Positions 7,540 to 15,686 of a stretch of DNA of 64,000 bases are shown piece after piece (within the stretch, counting starts at the first letter, position 1; every line of letters starts with the position of its first letter). The stretch comes from Desulfovibrio sp. MES5. GTDB taxonomy: Bacteria; Desulfobacterota; Desulfovibrionia; Desulfovibrionales; Desulfovibrionaceae. The DNA lies in contig NZ_MJUZ01000005.1 of NCBI RefSeq assembly GCF_002237645.1, forward strand, positions 1 to 64,000. The letters are read 5' to 3'. The notes beneath the pieces were generated by a model, which worked only from the letters and a program-made list of their open reading frames with translations, was not told the origin of the DNA and made no database searches. Made by a program: the position numbers and the translations under genes.

Positions 7540-9165
7540 ATGATACGCACAAAAGACGTTCTCAACTGTCTGCCCCTGCTGGCTTCTATCCTTGGCGACC
7601 GCTATGGAGTGCAGGTTCGTATCGGCGGCAAGGAGGCCTGCACCAACGGTAAGGTTATTCACTTGCCCGCGTTGCCTATGGATTGTGAGCCTGAATTACT
7701 GGCACTGGCTAAGGGTTTCACAGACCATGAGGCTGCCCATATTCGGCACACTGATTTTGGGGTGTTGAAAGCTGCAAACCTTGATTCTGTGACCTTCAAC
7801 CTGTTCAACTGCCTTGAGGACTGGCGCGTTGAAAAGAAGCTGTCGGGTATTTTCCCCGGCTGCCGGAGAAACCTGAACTGGCTCATACGACGATTCTTTA
7901 CAGAGCAAGCACAGCCAAGGGCCGGGGACGATTCCCCGGCCCTTGCTGTTTTGGACTATGTGCTGTTGACGGTACGGGCGTGGGATGTGGATGAAGTTAC
8001 CCCGGCACGCCAAAACGCGGCAAGCATCATGGCGCAGCATTTTCCCGGATTGAAAGATGCCCTGGATGCCATCTTGGTCAAGGTTTACATCCATTGTCCG
8101 GATACTGCGGCAGCAGTCGAATATGCTCGACAAATTGCCATATGCGTCAGGCAGTGGGAACCGCCTAGACAGGCTCCAACCAGCAAGAGCGCTAACGATC
8201 ACGGTTCTATGACTAAGGCGAAACTGGAGGTCAACGATTCTGCTAAACAAATTGGCCAGCGATCTGAGCCGGGTCAACCGCAAAGTGCGTTGAGCTCGTT
8301 ACCGCTCAAGGCTCTTTTGCATGCGGAGGCGCAGGATCTGCCTCAGAACATCGGCGAAATTCTGGCGATTGAGCTTACCAGTTGCAGCTCAGAATCAACC
8401 GGAGACGCGCTGACCGTTGGGGTAGAAGGCACCCGACAAGCCGCCCCCTTGCCAGCAGAGCAGAAGCTGCAAGCGTTACAGGCCAGCATTGCGCTACGTA
8501 CACGCCTTCAGGGTTTCCTGCAGGCGCAAACGCAAAGGCGATGCAGCATTGGGCGCAAGGGCACACTGCACGCCAATTCGCTACATCGGCTGCAGGTTGG
8601 CAATTCTCGTGTTTTCCAAAAAGAGTCTGTGCAACTGGGCCTCAATACGGCTGTTCATATCCTGCTGGACGTAAGCGGCAGCATGGCTGGCGCACCGATT
8701 AATCTTGCCAATCGAGCCTGCTTTGCCGTGGCAACTGCGCTGAGCCATATTCGTGGCGTGAATCCAGCGGTTACGGCTTTCCCCGCTACGACGGTCACAA
8801 ACTCTGTATTCCCCATCATGCGGCATGGGCACACGGTGCCAGATCTGTTCGACATTCGGGCTTCTGGAGGGACGCCCTTGGCTGGAGCTTTGTGGTGGGT
8901 TTTGCAAACCATGCTGCCTCTTAAAGAGCAACGCAAGATGATCCTGATTATTACTGACGGCATGCCGGACAACCCGTTGGCCGCAAACAATGCCATAGGG
9001 GTGGCCCAACAACTCGGCTTTGAAGTTTATGGCCTTGGCATCAGAGATGAGCACATCACGCACCTGCTGCCGCACTCCAGCCGGGTGGTCAACGACTTGC
9101 CCGACCTGGTGCCTGCCATGTTTGCCATGCTGCAGGCGGCATTGTTTAAAGGCGGTGCTGCATGA
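7540..9165 (+). CDS. CobT-like VWA-domain protein with HExxH motif
   Basis: 541 residues from the ATG at 7540, four bases after the DUF3150 stop; a longer in-frame extension would overlap that gene and is not used. Near the N-terminus is H63-E-A-A-H67 followed by LFNCLEDWRVEKK, a zinc-metalloprotease-like pattern also seen in CobT-type phage proteins. The C-terminal VWA domain has a complete MIDAS: DVSGS at 377-381, T445 (SGGTPL) and D473 (ITDG). A variable linker (about 205-300) joins the two. With the MoxR-like ATPase it forms the familiar chaperone pair that remodels a target in a metal-dependent way. No cobalt-chelatase context exists here, so cobalamin synthesis is unlikely. The real target is unknown. 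Confidence 0.75.
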   Translation: MIRTKDVLNCLPLLASILGDRYGVQVRIGGKEACTNGKVIHLPALPMDCEPELLALAKGFTDHEAAHIRHTDFGVLKAANLDSVTFNLFNCLEDWRVEKKLSGIFPGCRRNLNWLIRRFFTEQAQPRAGDDSPALAVLDYVLLTVRAWDVDEVTPARQNAASIMAQHFPGLKDALDAILVKVYIHCPDTAAAVEYARQIAICVRQWEPPRQAPTSKSANDHGSMTKAKLEVNDSAKQIGQRSEPGQPQSALSSLPLKALLHAEAQDLPQNIGEILAIELTSCSSESTGDALTVGVEGTRQAAPLPAEQKLQALQASIALRTRLQGFLQAQTQRRCSIGRKGTLHANSLHRLQVGNSRVFQKESVQLGLNTAVHILLDVSGSMAGAPINLANRACFAVATALSHIRGVNPAVTAFPATTVTNSVFPIMRHGHTVPDLFDIRASGGTPLAGALWWVLQTMLPLKEQRKMILIITDGMPDNPLAANNAIGVAQQLGFEVYGLGIRDEHITHLLPHSSRVVNDLPDLVPAMFAMLQAALFKGGAA

Positions 9166-9254
9166 TGGTGCCGCTTGATTTCAGACAATTGCGCCGAACG
9201 GCAATATTTCGTTTCTTCTTACTTAACAAAAAGCGGCGCATCCAGCGCTGCTAA
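9162..9254 (+). CDS. Possible 30-residue peptide coupled to the VWA gene
   Basis: An ATGA overlap with the VWA stop opens a 30-codon frame encoding a basic, partly hydrophobic peptide (MMVPLDFRQLRRTAIF, then RFFLLNKKRRIQRC). The overlap would allow translational coupling, but there is no other support and the frame could be chance. Confidence 0.25.
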   Translation: MMVPLDFRQLRRTAIFRFFLLNKKRRIQRC

Positions 9255-9269
9255 ATGAAGGGAGGGTAA

Positions 9270-9341
9270 ATGAATTACCTGAACTGGATACCTGTTGTTA
9301 TAGCTGTGCTTCAAGCAATTAAAGACAATTGGGATGACTAG
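9270..9341 (+). CDS. Possible 23-residue hydrophobic peptide
   Basis: A 23-codon frame (MNYLNWIPVVIAVLQAIKDN, then WDD) begins 6 nt after an AGGGAGGG ribosome binding site, one of the strongest in the area. The peptide has one short membrane-like helix. Such peptides occur among phage holin-like and type I toxin peptides, but nothing identifies it specifically. Confidence 0.4.
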   Translation: MNYLNWIPVVIAVLQAIKDNWDD

Positions 9342-9384
9342 CCTGTACTCGGGTAGCAAATAGGAGCAAGAAAATGAGCAGGAA

Positions 9385-9534
9385 ATGGGCATTTTAGGCG
9401 GCATACTGACAGGGATCGCAGGAGTATTCACAGCGGCTGCGGTTTCGGTGAAATTGGAAAATCAAAAAGACGGCAGATGCAATGCAGAAGAAAAACCGAA
9501 AAGGCTGACCTTGCCTGAAAGCGAAGGCAGGTAA
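9385..9534 (+). CDS. Possible 49-residue single-pass membrane peptide
   Basis: 49 codons from the ATG at 9385, with GCAGG 4-8 nt upstream. The first 20 residues (GILGGILTGIAGVFTAAAVS) form a glycine-rich membrane helix and the rest is charged and polar (KLENQKDGRCNAEEKPKR). The layout resembles small phage membrane proteins. The family is not recognised. Confidence 0.4.
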   Translation: MGILGGILTGIAGVFTAAAVSVKLENQKDGRCNAEEKPKRLTLPESEGR

Positions 9535-9628
9535 AAACCACAGTTAATTCTTGGGCAGGGAAACGGGGGCTTCCCGCTTCCTTGCCCTTGCTCTACTTTC
9601 ATTTTTCATTTTTCGATTGAAGTATAGG

Positions 9629-9829
9629 TCAAGTCGTAACATATGTGTTCCACAAACGAATTGCAGCAGACTCGCTGACAGACCATTGAAGTGGGCAGTT
9701 GCCACATTCACAGGAATATCGGTAAATATCGCGGGTTCTTCCATCCGGTCTTGATGTTTCAGGTTGAGGCATTTTGCCGCATTTGATACACGGCTTGAGT
9801 GGAGGAAGGTATTCCTTGTTTGTGTTCAT
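9629..9829 (-). CDS. Lar-like zinc-ribbon small protein
   Basis: 66 residues from the ATG at 9829; a TTG at 9886 would add 19 residues and has a weak GGAAAA upstream, so the start is uncertain. The sequence LKPCIKCGKMP, then YSCECGNCPLQWSVSESAAI and a final RLWNTY follows the Lar / restriction-alleviation zinc-ribbon pattern: two CxxC pairs, then a helix ending in a W-N motif. Lar-type proteins of prophages modulate host restriction. It is the last gene before the tRNA-Arg and reads opposite to the cassette, as edge genes of integrated elements often do. Confidence 0.6.
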   Translation of the reverse strand: MNTNKEYLPPLKPCIKCGKMPQPETSRPDGRTRDIYRYSCECGNCPLQWSVSESAAIRLWNTYVTT

Positions 9830-9990
9830 AATTGGAAGATAGTCATTGTCTGTCGTGAACTCAACGGTCTGGAATAGCTTGTGCAACTATGCGATTTTCC
9901 GCAGTAGATGTGCTAAAGAGTTGCATGGTGTAATATCCATTTTTTGCAAAAAGGTTGGAAATAGGGTTGGAAAAAAATCGAGCAAAGCAA

Positions 9991-10021
9991 AAGCCCTTAC
10001 GATTTTTCATCGTAAGGGCTT
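9991..10021. terminator. Bidirectional terminator beside tRNA-Arg
   Basis: Perfect 13-bp arms AAGCCCTTACGAT / ATCGTAAGGGCTT around TTTTC. T-rich DNA follows on the plus strand (AATTTTT) and, read the other way, TTTGCTTTGC follows. It ends tRNA-Arg transcription, whose 3' end is 9 bases away. Confidence 0.8.
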
Positions 10022-10029
10022 AATTTTTA

Positions 10030-10106
10030 TGGTGCGCCCGGCGAGATTCGAACTCACGGCCTTTGGCTCCGGAGGCCAACGCTCTATCCGGCTGAGCTAC
10101 GGGCGC
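10030..10106 (-). tRNA. tRNA-Arg (anticodon CCG)
   Basis: 77 nt with encoded 3' CCA. The acceptor stem GCGCCCG pairs with CGGGCGC. The D arm begins TAGCTCAGCC, the seven-base anticodon loop is CTCCGGA (anticodon CCG, reading CGG), and the T arm contains GTTCGAATC. The 3' end points towards the accessory island on its left, so this gene is a candidate integration site for it. Confidence 0.95.
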
Positions 10107-10118
10107 ACAAGATTTGTT

Positions 10119-10147
10119 TTGATATGCCGACTAGCTCCCGCTGTCAA
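10119..10147 (-). promoter_or_regulatory. Promoter of tRNA-Arg
   Basis: On the minus strand TTGACA, a 17-nt spacer and TATCAA; the -10 ends 12 nt before the mature tRNA 5' end. This is a near-consensus housekeeping promoter. Confidence 0.7.
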
Positions 10148-10594
10148 GGCCGCCCACGTACAAGGAGACTGTGGTCCAGTGGAAGACTCCGCGCGTTCAG
10201 GGCAGAAGCTTGCTGGGGGGTAGGGGACGGCAGAAGCAGGAAGGCCCGCCCGCCAGCGGCAGAACCACGCCTCTGCCAAGACTGGCCGCGAGATATTGGA
10301 GGCCCAGTGCGCCAGTGGGCAAAAGAGGACTGCGGGAGGCATGTAGTGGAAGGCATGTAGCGGGAGGCGTGTAAATGAGTTGGTCAGAGGGGCTCCGCGC
10401 ATCTTGCGCTGAAGCGCTCAGGCTCGTGTCAGGGCCAGTTCTCATACGAGCCCCGCGCGTCCAGGGCAGGAAACCCCACGAGGCAAAATTGGGCAGCGCA
10501 CCGCTGTTTGCATGGCGTTTCTTTGTCGGGTATGGATGACCAAGGAACTGGCGGGCCTCACCGGCTGCGCTGGCAGTTATTACGGAGACTCACC
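10148..10594. other. Intergenic region with no recognised gene
   Basis: About 450 GC-rich bases between the tRNA-Arg promoter and ubiX. Several frames are open on both strands, but none has a ribosome binding site or a recognisable product. I see no repeat or tRNA here. The ubiX promoter presumably lies in the right half. Confidence 0.4.
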
Positions 10595-11251
10595 ATGTCA
10601 GATACCCTTTCGCCGCCATGCGCATCAATGGAGGCAAATCAGCCCGCCCGCATGGAGGCACAGACGCCCGATTCCTCTGTGCGCGACATTCTGGTGGGCG
10701 TCAGTGGCGCAAGCGGCATGCCGCTTGCGGCATGCCTTCTGCGTTGTCTGGCGGCCATGCCCGCCGTGCGCGTGCACTGCGTGGTCTCTCACGGCGCGCA
10801 CGCCGTGTTGCGCGCCGAGTGCGGGAGCGGTCCGGAACTGCTGACCGCGCACGCCAGCCACTGTTATGATGCCGACAACCTTGGGGCCGGGCCGTCAAGC
10901 GGTTCGTGGTGGCGCAGGGGCGCAACGCCGGCAGCCATGATTCTGGTTCCCTGCTCCATGGGTACATTGGGCGCCATTGCGTCAGGAGCCACCCGCAACC
11001 TTGTGCATCGGTCGGCAGACGTGGCGCTCAAAGAGCGCCTGCCCCTGGTGCTGGTCACGCGTGAAAGCCCTCTTTCAGCCATCCATCTGCGCAACATGCT
11101 CACATTGAGCGAGGCCGGGGCCGTCATCATGCCGCTTTCTCCCGGTTTTTACCTGAACCCGCAAACCCTGGACGACATGTTGCTGTATATGTGCGGACGC
11201 ATATTTGATCAGGTAGGCCTGCCGCATACCCTGGGCCGCTGGCTCGGCTGA
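10595..11251 (+). CDS. ubiX: UbiX-like flavin prenyltransferase
   Basis: 218 residues from the ATG at 10595 (GGAG about 8 nt upstream); an in-frame start at 10508 would add a tail without similarity. The Rossmann-like flavin fold opens with [14 protein letters not shown], the UbiX/Pad1 signature, and continues with [34 protein letters not shown] and the C-terminal INPQ-like [10 protein letters not shown]. UbiX prenylates FMN to make the cofactor of UbiD decarboxylases, in ubiquinone/menaquinone or aromatic acid metabolism. No ubiD lies nearby. An inserted stretch around residues 95-107 ([16 protein letters not shown]) is somewhat longer than usual. Confidence 0.85.
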   Translation: MSDTLSPPCASMEANQPARMEAQTPDSSVRDILVGVSGASGMPLAACLLRCLAAMPAVRVHCVVSHGAHAVLRAECGSGPELLTAHASHCYDADNLGAGPSSGSWWRRGATPAAMILVPCSMGTLGAIASGATRNLVHRSADVALKERLPLVLVTRESPLSAIHLRNMLTLSEAGAVIMPLSPGFYLNPQTLDDMLLYMCGRIFDQVGLPHTLGRWLG

Positions 11252-11286
11252 CGGATCCCTCGGATCATAGCTATGAGGAGATACTT

Positions 11287-11973
11287 ATGAGTGATATCAG
11301 ATGGTTGGGACATTCGGCGTTCAAGATCAGCTGCAATGACGCGCATGTGGTCATTGACCCGTTTCTGGCGCCGCATCTGGGTCTCACGGTTGCCGATGTG
11401 GGGCATGTGGACCTTGTGCTCGTGACCCACGACCACGGTGATCACGTGGGTGAAGCCGTGAACATTTGCCGGTCCACAGGGGCCATGCTGGGCGCTGTGG
11501 TGGGCACGGCCCACAAGGCTGGGGCCGGGCTGCCCGACAGCCAGATACTCAACGGCATCGGCTTCAATATCGGCGGCACGCTGGCGCACAAGGGCATCAG
11601 CGTGACCATGACCCAGGCCTTCCATACCAGTGATTCGGGATGCCCCACAGGCTACATAGTGCGTATGCCCGATGGCCTCACGGTCTATCACTCTGGCGAC
11701 ACTTGTGTTTTTGGCGATATGGCCCTGTGGGGACAGCTGTACCACATCGACGTGGCCCTGCTGCCTATCGGCGGCGTTTTCACTATGGACGCCCCCCAGG
11801 CTGCCATGGCTTGCAAGCTGCTTGGATGCAAAAGCGTTGTGCCCATGCATTGGGGCACCTTTCCCGTGCTGGCGCAGAACACAAAGGCCTTTGAAGCGGA
11901 GCTGGCAAAGCTTGATCTGTCCTGCGCCTGCGTGGCAATGGAGCCCGGCCAGACGCTTTCTTTCCCCGTCTAG
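11287..11973 (+). CDS. UPF0173 metallo-beta-lactamase-fold hydrolase
   Basis: 228 residues, with GAGGAG 8-13 nt before the ATG. Typical UPF0173 features are present: WLGHSAFKI at the start, VIDPFL, the metal-binding [10 protein letters not shown] (HxHxDH type), a His in TQAFHTS, the GDTCVFGDM Asp motif, and a late MHWGTFP His. Such proteins bind two metal ions, and the physiological substrate is generally unknown. The gene ends before a perfect bidirectional terminator shared with the convergent flagellin gene. Confidence 0.85.
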   Translation: MSDIRWLGHSAFKISCNDAHVVIDPFLAPHLGLTVADVGHVDLVLVTHDHGDHVGEAVNICRSTGAMLGAVVGTAHKAGAGLPDSQILNGIGFNIGGTLAHKGISVTMTQAFHTSDSGCPTGYIVRMPDGLTVYHSGDTCVFGDMALWGQLYHIDVALLPIGGVFTMDAPQAAMACKLLGCKSVVPMHWGTFPVLAQNTKAFEAELAKLDLSCACVAMEPGQTLSFPV

Positions 11974-12105
11974 AGCATGTTATTTTCGACACGGGCAAGC
12001 CGGATAAACCTGGCAAGCCGGCTGCACGCCTGAAAGGCGGGCGCTGCACCCGCGATGGCTTCGCAATGCCTTGCCGTTTGCGCCATGGCAAGGGAGCCAA
12101 AAAAG

Positions 12106-12137
12106 GACGGCCGGTCTGCATATGCAGACCGGCCGTC
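12106..12137. terminator. Perfect 32-bp palindromic bidirectional terminator
   Basis: A perfect inverted repeat of two 16-base arms (GACGGCCGGTCTGCAT and its complement). ATTATTTTTCTT follows on the plus strand and CTTTTTTGG in the other direction. It separates the hydrolase gene from the convergent flagellin gene. Confidence 0.9.
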
Positions 12138-12217
12138 ATTATTTTTCTTGCCGAGCGACACTCCCCTGTCGCAAGGCCATCATGGGCAAACGCCCTCCGC
12201 CACCTGGTTGTCCAGCC

Positions 12218-13114
12218 CTACCGTGTGATGAGCGAAAGCGCCATCTGAGGCATGCTGTTGGCCTGCGAAAGCATGGCCACAGCAGACTGGGTGAGGATCT
12301 GGTTGCGCACGAATGCCGTCATTTCCGTGGCCACGTCCACGTCGGAAATGCGGGATTCGGCAGCCTGCAGGTTCTGGGACTGGGTGGTAAGGTTGGAAAT
12401 GGTGTTTTCCAGCCTGTTTTGCAATGCGCCAAGGTGAGCACGGATCTTGTCCTTGGAGATTACAGCATTGTTAAGCCCCACAAGGGCCTTCTGCGCGGCT
12501 TCCTGGGTGGAAACCGTACGGGCGTCGGCCGTGGTGGTGTGGGAGGTTGCCTGGTTGCCCACGCCCAAGGCCGAGGCGGTGCTCGTACCGATCTTGATGT
12601 AGTAGTAGTCTTCCGCCGAGTCGTTCATGCTGCCGAAGTGGATCTTCATCTTGCCGGTAGAATCCATGGCGGAACCACTGTGCGTGTCGCCAGACAGACT
12701 GCCGTCAAGCAGCTTGATGCCGTTGAAGTCCGTGGCGTTGGCAATTCGGGTAATTTCCGAAGCCATGGCCTGGTACTCCGAATCGATCATCAGACGCTGG
12801 GTGGAGTCATAGGTGCCGGTTGCGGCCTGTTCGGCCAGTTCCTTCATGCGGATGAGCTTTTCGTCGATGACGCTCAGAGCGCCGTCAGCGGTCTGGATGA
12901 GGGAAATGGCGTCATTGGCGTTGCGCACGCCCTGCTGCAGGGCGGCGATGTCGGTGCGCATCAGTTCGCGGATGGCAAGGCCAGCGGCGTCGTCAGCCGC
13001 AGAGTTGATGCGCAGCCCTGTGGACAGGCGCTGCACCGAGGTGCGCAGGTTGCTATAGTTGCTTGTCAGCGTATTGGATACCTGCGTAGCCATCTGGTTG
13101 TGATTGATATACAT
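12218..13114 (-). CDS. fliC: Flagellin (copy 1)
   Basis: 298 residues from MYINHNQMATQV; GGAGGA stands 6 nt before the ATG. Both conserved flagellin ends are present: the N-terminal D0/D1 part (LSTGLRINSAADDAAGLAIR, RNANDAISLIQTADGAL) and the C-terminal part (RAHLGALQNRLENTISNL, SRISDVDVATEM, ending SQANSMPQMALSLI). The central variable domain is short, as in other Desulfovibrio flagellins. It is nearly identical to the copy at 14349-15242, which lies in the opposite orientation. The promoter upstream matches the sigma-28 consensus. Confidence 0.95.
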   Translation of the reverse strand: MYINHNQMATQVSNTLTSNYSNLRTSVQRLSTGLRINSAADDAAGLAIRELMRTDIAALQQGVRNANDAISLIQTADGALSVIDEKLIRMKELAEQAATGTYDSTQRLMIDSEYQAMASEITRIANATDFNGIKLLDGSLSGDTHSGSAMDSTGKMKIHFGSMNDSAEDYYYIKIGTSTASALGVGNQATSHTTTADARTVSTQEAAQKALVGLNNAVISKDKIRAHLGALQNRLENTISNLTTQSQNLQAAESRISDVDVATEMTAFVRNQILTQSAVAMLSQANSMPQMALSLITR

Positions 13115-13193
13115 ACATTCCTCCATGAATGCTGTACGTCCCAGGCGGCGCGAAATGCCAACGCGTCCTTGCGTATTACCGCCTCTGCCAGTC

Positions 13194-13220
13194 ATATCGG
13201 CTATAATGCAAAGGGCATTA
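13194..13220 (-). promoter_or_regulatory. Sigma-28 (FliA) promoter of flagellin copy 1
   Basis: On the minus strand TAAT, exactly 15 nt, then GCCGATAT, against the flagellar sigma-28 consensus TAAA-N15-GCCGATAA. The -10 element ends about 80 nt before the start codon. Confidence 0.75.
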
Positions 13221-13282
13221 GGGGGGTGATAAAAATCGCCTCCAGCCCCGGAGTTTTCGCGTGGCGGCAAATATTGCCGTAT

Positions 13283-13316
13283 AAAAAAGGGCCCCCGCCA
13301 CAATGGGGGGGCCCTT
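13283..13316 (-). terminator. Terminator of hsp20
   Basis: GC-rich stem (AAGGGCCCCC paired with GGGGGCCCTT) followed, on the minus strand, by a run of six T. It stands about 115 nt after the hsp20 stop. Confidence 0.8.
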
Positions 13317-13430
13317 GCGGGTCGGAGCGTCAGACCCGCGCGGAGGAGGAGGGGCGCCGCGCGTACGCGGTTTCGCTCACGGGCACAAGGCCCGGCTGTT
13401 TTCAGCCCGGGTTCCGGCGTCTATGCCGGA

Positions 13431-13949
13431 TCAGGCTTTGGCAATCTCAATCTTTTTCACTTCCGGCAGGGCTTCAGCCTTGCGGGGAATGGTTATGCGC
13501 AGCACGCCGTTTTTATGGCTGGCGCTTATGCCGTTGATGTCCACATCTTCCGGCAGGCTCAAAATCCTGCGGAAAGAGCCGAACACCCGTTCCGACACGC
13601 AGCAGTTTTCATTTTCTTCAGTCGTTTCCCGCTTTTTCTCTCCGCTTATGACAAGCTCACGATCTTTCAGGGAAACATCCACGTTTTCCGGCTCCACACC
13701 CGGCAGTTCCACATTGAGGACATAGGCCTTTTCATCACCGGCCATGTCCATGCTGGGCGTGAGGGCTTCATTCTCTTTCGTCTGGGGCCAGTCGCCCCGC
13801 ACGCCGTCCCAAGGGGTCAGCATGCCCTGAAACAGGCCCTGGAAGAATCTGTCGATGTCATCGAACTTATGGCCTGTTCCTTCACGTTGACGCAGTGCTT
13901 CGCGCGGCACAAACCACCTGTTGGGGATAAGACGCAGGTTGTTACGCAT
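13431..13949 (-). CDS. Hsp20 / alpha-crystallin small heat-shock protein
   Basis: 172 residues, with AGGAGG about 10 nt before the ATG. The alpha-crystallin domain spans about residues 65-160: MDMAGDEKAYVLNVELPGVE, DVSLKDRELVISGEKKRE, FGSFRRILSLPEDVD and the conserved KNGVLRITIPR. An N-terminal arm of about 60 residues (with FFQGLFQGML) and an I-x-I-type tail end (KKIEIAKA) complete the family layout. It is an ATP-independent holdase for unfolded proteins. It lies alone between two inverted flagellin genes, a position with no obvious functional link. Confidence 0.93.
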   Translation of the reverse strand: MRNNLRLIPNRWFVPREALRQREGTGHKFDDIDRFFQGLFQGMLTPWDGVRGDWPQTKENEALTPSMDMAGDEKAYVLNVELPGVEPENVDVSLKDRELVISGEKKRETTEENENCCVSERVFGSFRRILSLPEDVDINGISASHKNGVLRITIPRKAEALPEVKKIEIAKA

Positions 13950-13984
13950 GATGCAAAACCTCCTGTGGAAAATTTTATATCTCT

Positions 13985-14012
13985 AAGATAAGTATCACTT
14001 TATGGTTGTCAA
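13985..14012 (-). promoter_or_regulatory. Promoter of hsp20
   Basis: On the minus strand TTGACA, a 16-nt spacer and TATCTT. The -10 ends about 35 nt before the start codon. The shape is sigma-70-like, and no clear sigma-32 or CIRCE element is seen. Confidence 0.55.
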
Positions 14013-14100
14013 GTCCGTGTTGAAAACTTTTTAAAAAATTGTACGTCAGACCCGGCATCGTCGGTATGACAATAATTTGACTTTACCGCCTGTCTGTAAC

Positions 14101-14116
14101 TGGCATGATTCCTGCT
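14101..14116 (+). promoter_or_regulatory. Sigma-54 promoter upstream of flagellin copy 2
   Basis: TGGCATG-N4-CTGCT with the invariant GG and GC separated by 10 nt, against the consensus TGGCACG-N4-TTGCW. It lies about 230 nt upstream of the flagellin start, giving a long leader. No sigma-28 site was found for this copy. Confidence 0.6.
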
Positions 14117-14348
14117 TTATCCCATGCGCAGGTTAGGGGGGCAGTTTTTACCTCGCGGCAGCCACGGACACCGCAGGAAATAAAAGGCCCATATGATTGG
14201 GAGGCCCGCCCCGGCATTGAGACGTGGCGAAGCCAATTGGTAAAAACCATCATCCGTTCGTTATTCGAACATTGTGCGGCGGCAGTCCGCAAGGAAGCGG
14301 GCGCGCGCAAGCGCCGCCGGGCATGCAGAACATTCAAGGAGGAATGTC

Positions 14349-15242
14349 ATGTATATCAATCACAATCAGATGGCCACGCAAGTGGCCAATACGCTGACAT
14401 CGAACTATGGCAAGCTGTCAACTTCGGTGCAGCGTCTGTCCACGGGTCTGCGCGTCAACTCTGCGGCTGATGATGCCGCCGGCCTCGCCATTCGCGAGCT
14501 GATGCGTACCGACATCGCCGCTCTGCAGCAGGGTGTGCGTAACGCCAACGACGCCATTTCCCTCATCCAGACCGCTGACGGCGCACTGAGCGTCATCGAC
14601 GAAAAGCTCATCCGCATGAAGGAACTGGCCGAACAGGCCGCCACGGGCACCTATGACTCCACCCAGCGTCTGATGATTGATTCGGAGTACCAGGCCATGG
14701 CTTCGGAAATTACCCGAATTGCCAACGCCACGGACTTCAACGGTCTCAAGCTGCTGGACGGCAGTCTGTCTGGCGACACGCACAGCGGGTCTGCTATGGA
14801 AGCGACCGGCAAGATGAAGATCCACTTCGGCACCATGAACGACTCGGCGGAAGACTACTACTACATCCAGATCGGTACGAGCACCGCCTCGGCCCTGGGT
14901 GTGGGCAACCAGGCTACCGCTCACAGTGCCACGGCCGACGCCCGTACGGTTTCCACGCAGGAAGCCGCGCAGAAGGCCTTGGTGGGTCTTAATGCCGCAG
15001 TGGTCTCCAAGGACAAGATCCGTGCTCACCTTGGCGCATTGCAGAACAGGCTGGAAAACACCATCTCCAACCTCACCACCCAGTCCCAGAACCTGCAGGC
15101 TGCCGAATCCCGCATTTCCGACGTGGACGTGGCCACGGAAATGACGTCATTCGTGCGCAACCAGATCCTCACCCAGTCCGCTGTGGCCATGCTTTCGCAG
15201 GCCAACAGCATGCCTCAGATGGCCATGAAGCTTATTGGCTAG
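14349..15242 (+). CDS. fliC: Flagellin (copy 2)
   Basis: 297 residues from MYINHNQMATQV, with AAGGAGGA upstream of the ATG. It differs from the copy at 12218-13114 at only a few positions (for example KLSTSVQ for NLRTSVQ, LRVNSAA for LRINSAA, and MKLIG instead of LSLITR at the end). It carries both conserved flagellin ends and the same short central domain, so both genes should give functional filament subunits. The upstream sigma-54-type promoter differs from the sigma-28 type of the other copy, suggesting different timing. The two genes form a long inverted repeat around hsp20. Confidence 0.95.
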   Translation: MYINHNQMATQVANTLTSNYGKLSTSVQRLSTGLRVNSAADDAAGLAIRELMRTDIAALQQGVRNANDAISLIQTADGALSVIDEKLIRMKELAEQAATGTYDSTQRLMIDSEYQAMASEITRIANATDFNGLKLLDGSLSGDTHSGSAMEATGKMKIHFGTMNDSAEDYYYIQIGTSTASALGVGNQATAHSATADARTVSTQEAAQKALVGLNAAVVSKDKIRAHLGALQNRLENTISNLTTQSQNLQAAESRISDVDVATEMTSFVRNQILTQSAVAMLSQANSMPQMAMKLIG

Positions 15243-15686
15243 CATGGACCGGCTTAGGCCGGGCCTGGTTGAGGGCGTGCCCTGGCACGCACACAAATGT
15301 CCCCGGGGGGCAACCTCCGGGGATACTTGCGTATGAAAGATTCCACAGGCCTGGGGCCGCGATGGGCCCGCGCAAAAGAATGTTTTTTGCCCAAGAAGAC
15401 AGGGCAAGCGCACGTTGAGACTATGCAGGCGGCGCATGAGCGGGGCGCTCGCCGTGAAGGCGCAAGCGTCGCCTGTATGCGCCGCCAAGCTCCGAAACGG
15501 GCATCTGCAGACAGTGGGAATGTACAGTTGCACCATTGGTCAGCCCCAGGGGCCAAAGGGGCAGCGCACCCCCTGCCGTCGCGGGCTGAAACCCTGCGCG
15601 CAAAGCAGCCGCCCACCGCAAAAGCGGCAGTTCCGGCGGCTACTCCGGCGGGCTGTTACGGCAGACGGACGAAAAATCTTGCGCGA
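15243..15686. other. Convergent intergenic region between flagellin copy 2 and rimO
   Basis: About 440 GC-rich bases without a credible gene. Two short hairpins follow the flagellin stop (GCGTGCC / GGCACGC near 15275-15290 and CCCCGG / CCGGGG at 15302-15323); neither has a T-run. A stretch near 15427-15470 (GCGCTCGCCGTGAAG) resembles 48420-48460 and may be another dispersed element. Confidence 0.4.

Noticed and set aside
5154-9165. Cobalt chelatase (CobS/CobT) genes
   Set aside because: The resemblance is at domain level only; there is no cobN or other cobalamin gene, and the phage-like context argues for another role.
12071-13537. Long open frame opposite flagellin copy 1
   Set aside because: Crosses a perfect terminator and is antisense to flagellin; a similar shadow appears opposite copy 2, as expected for duplicated genes.
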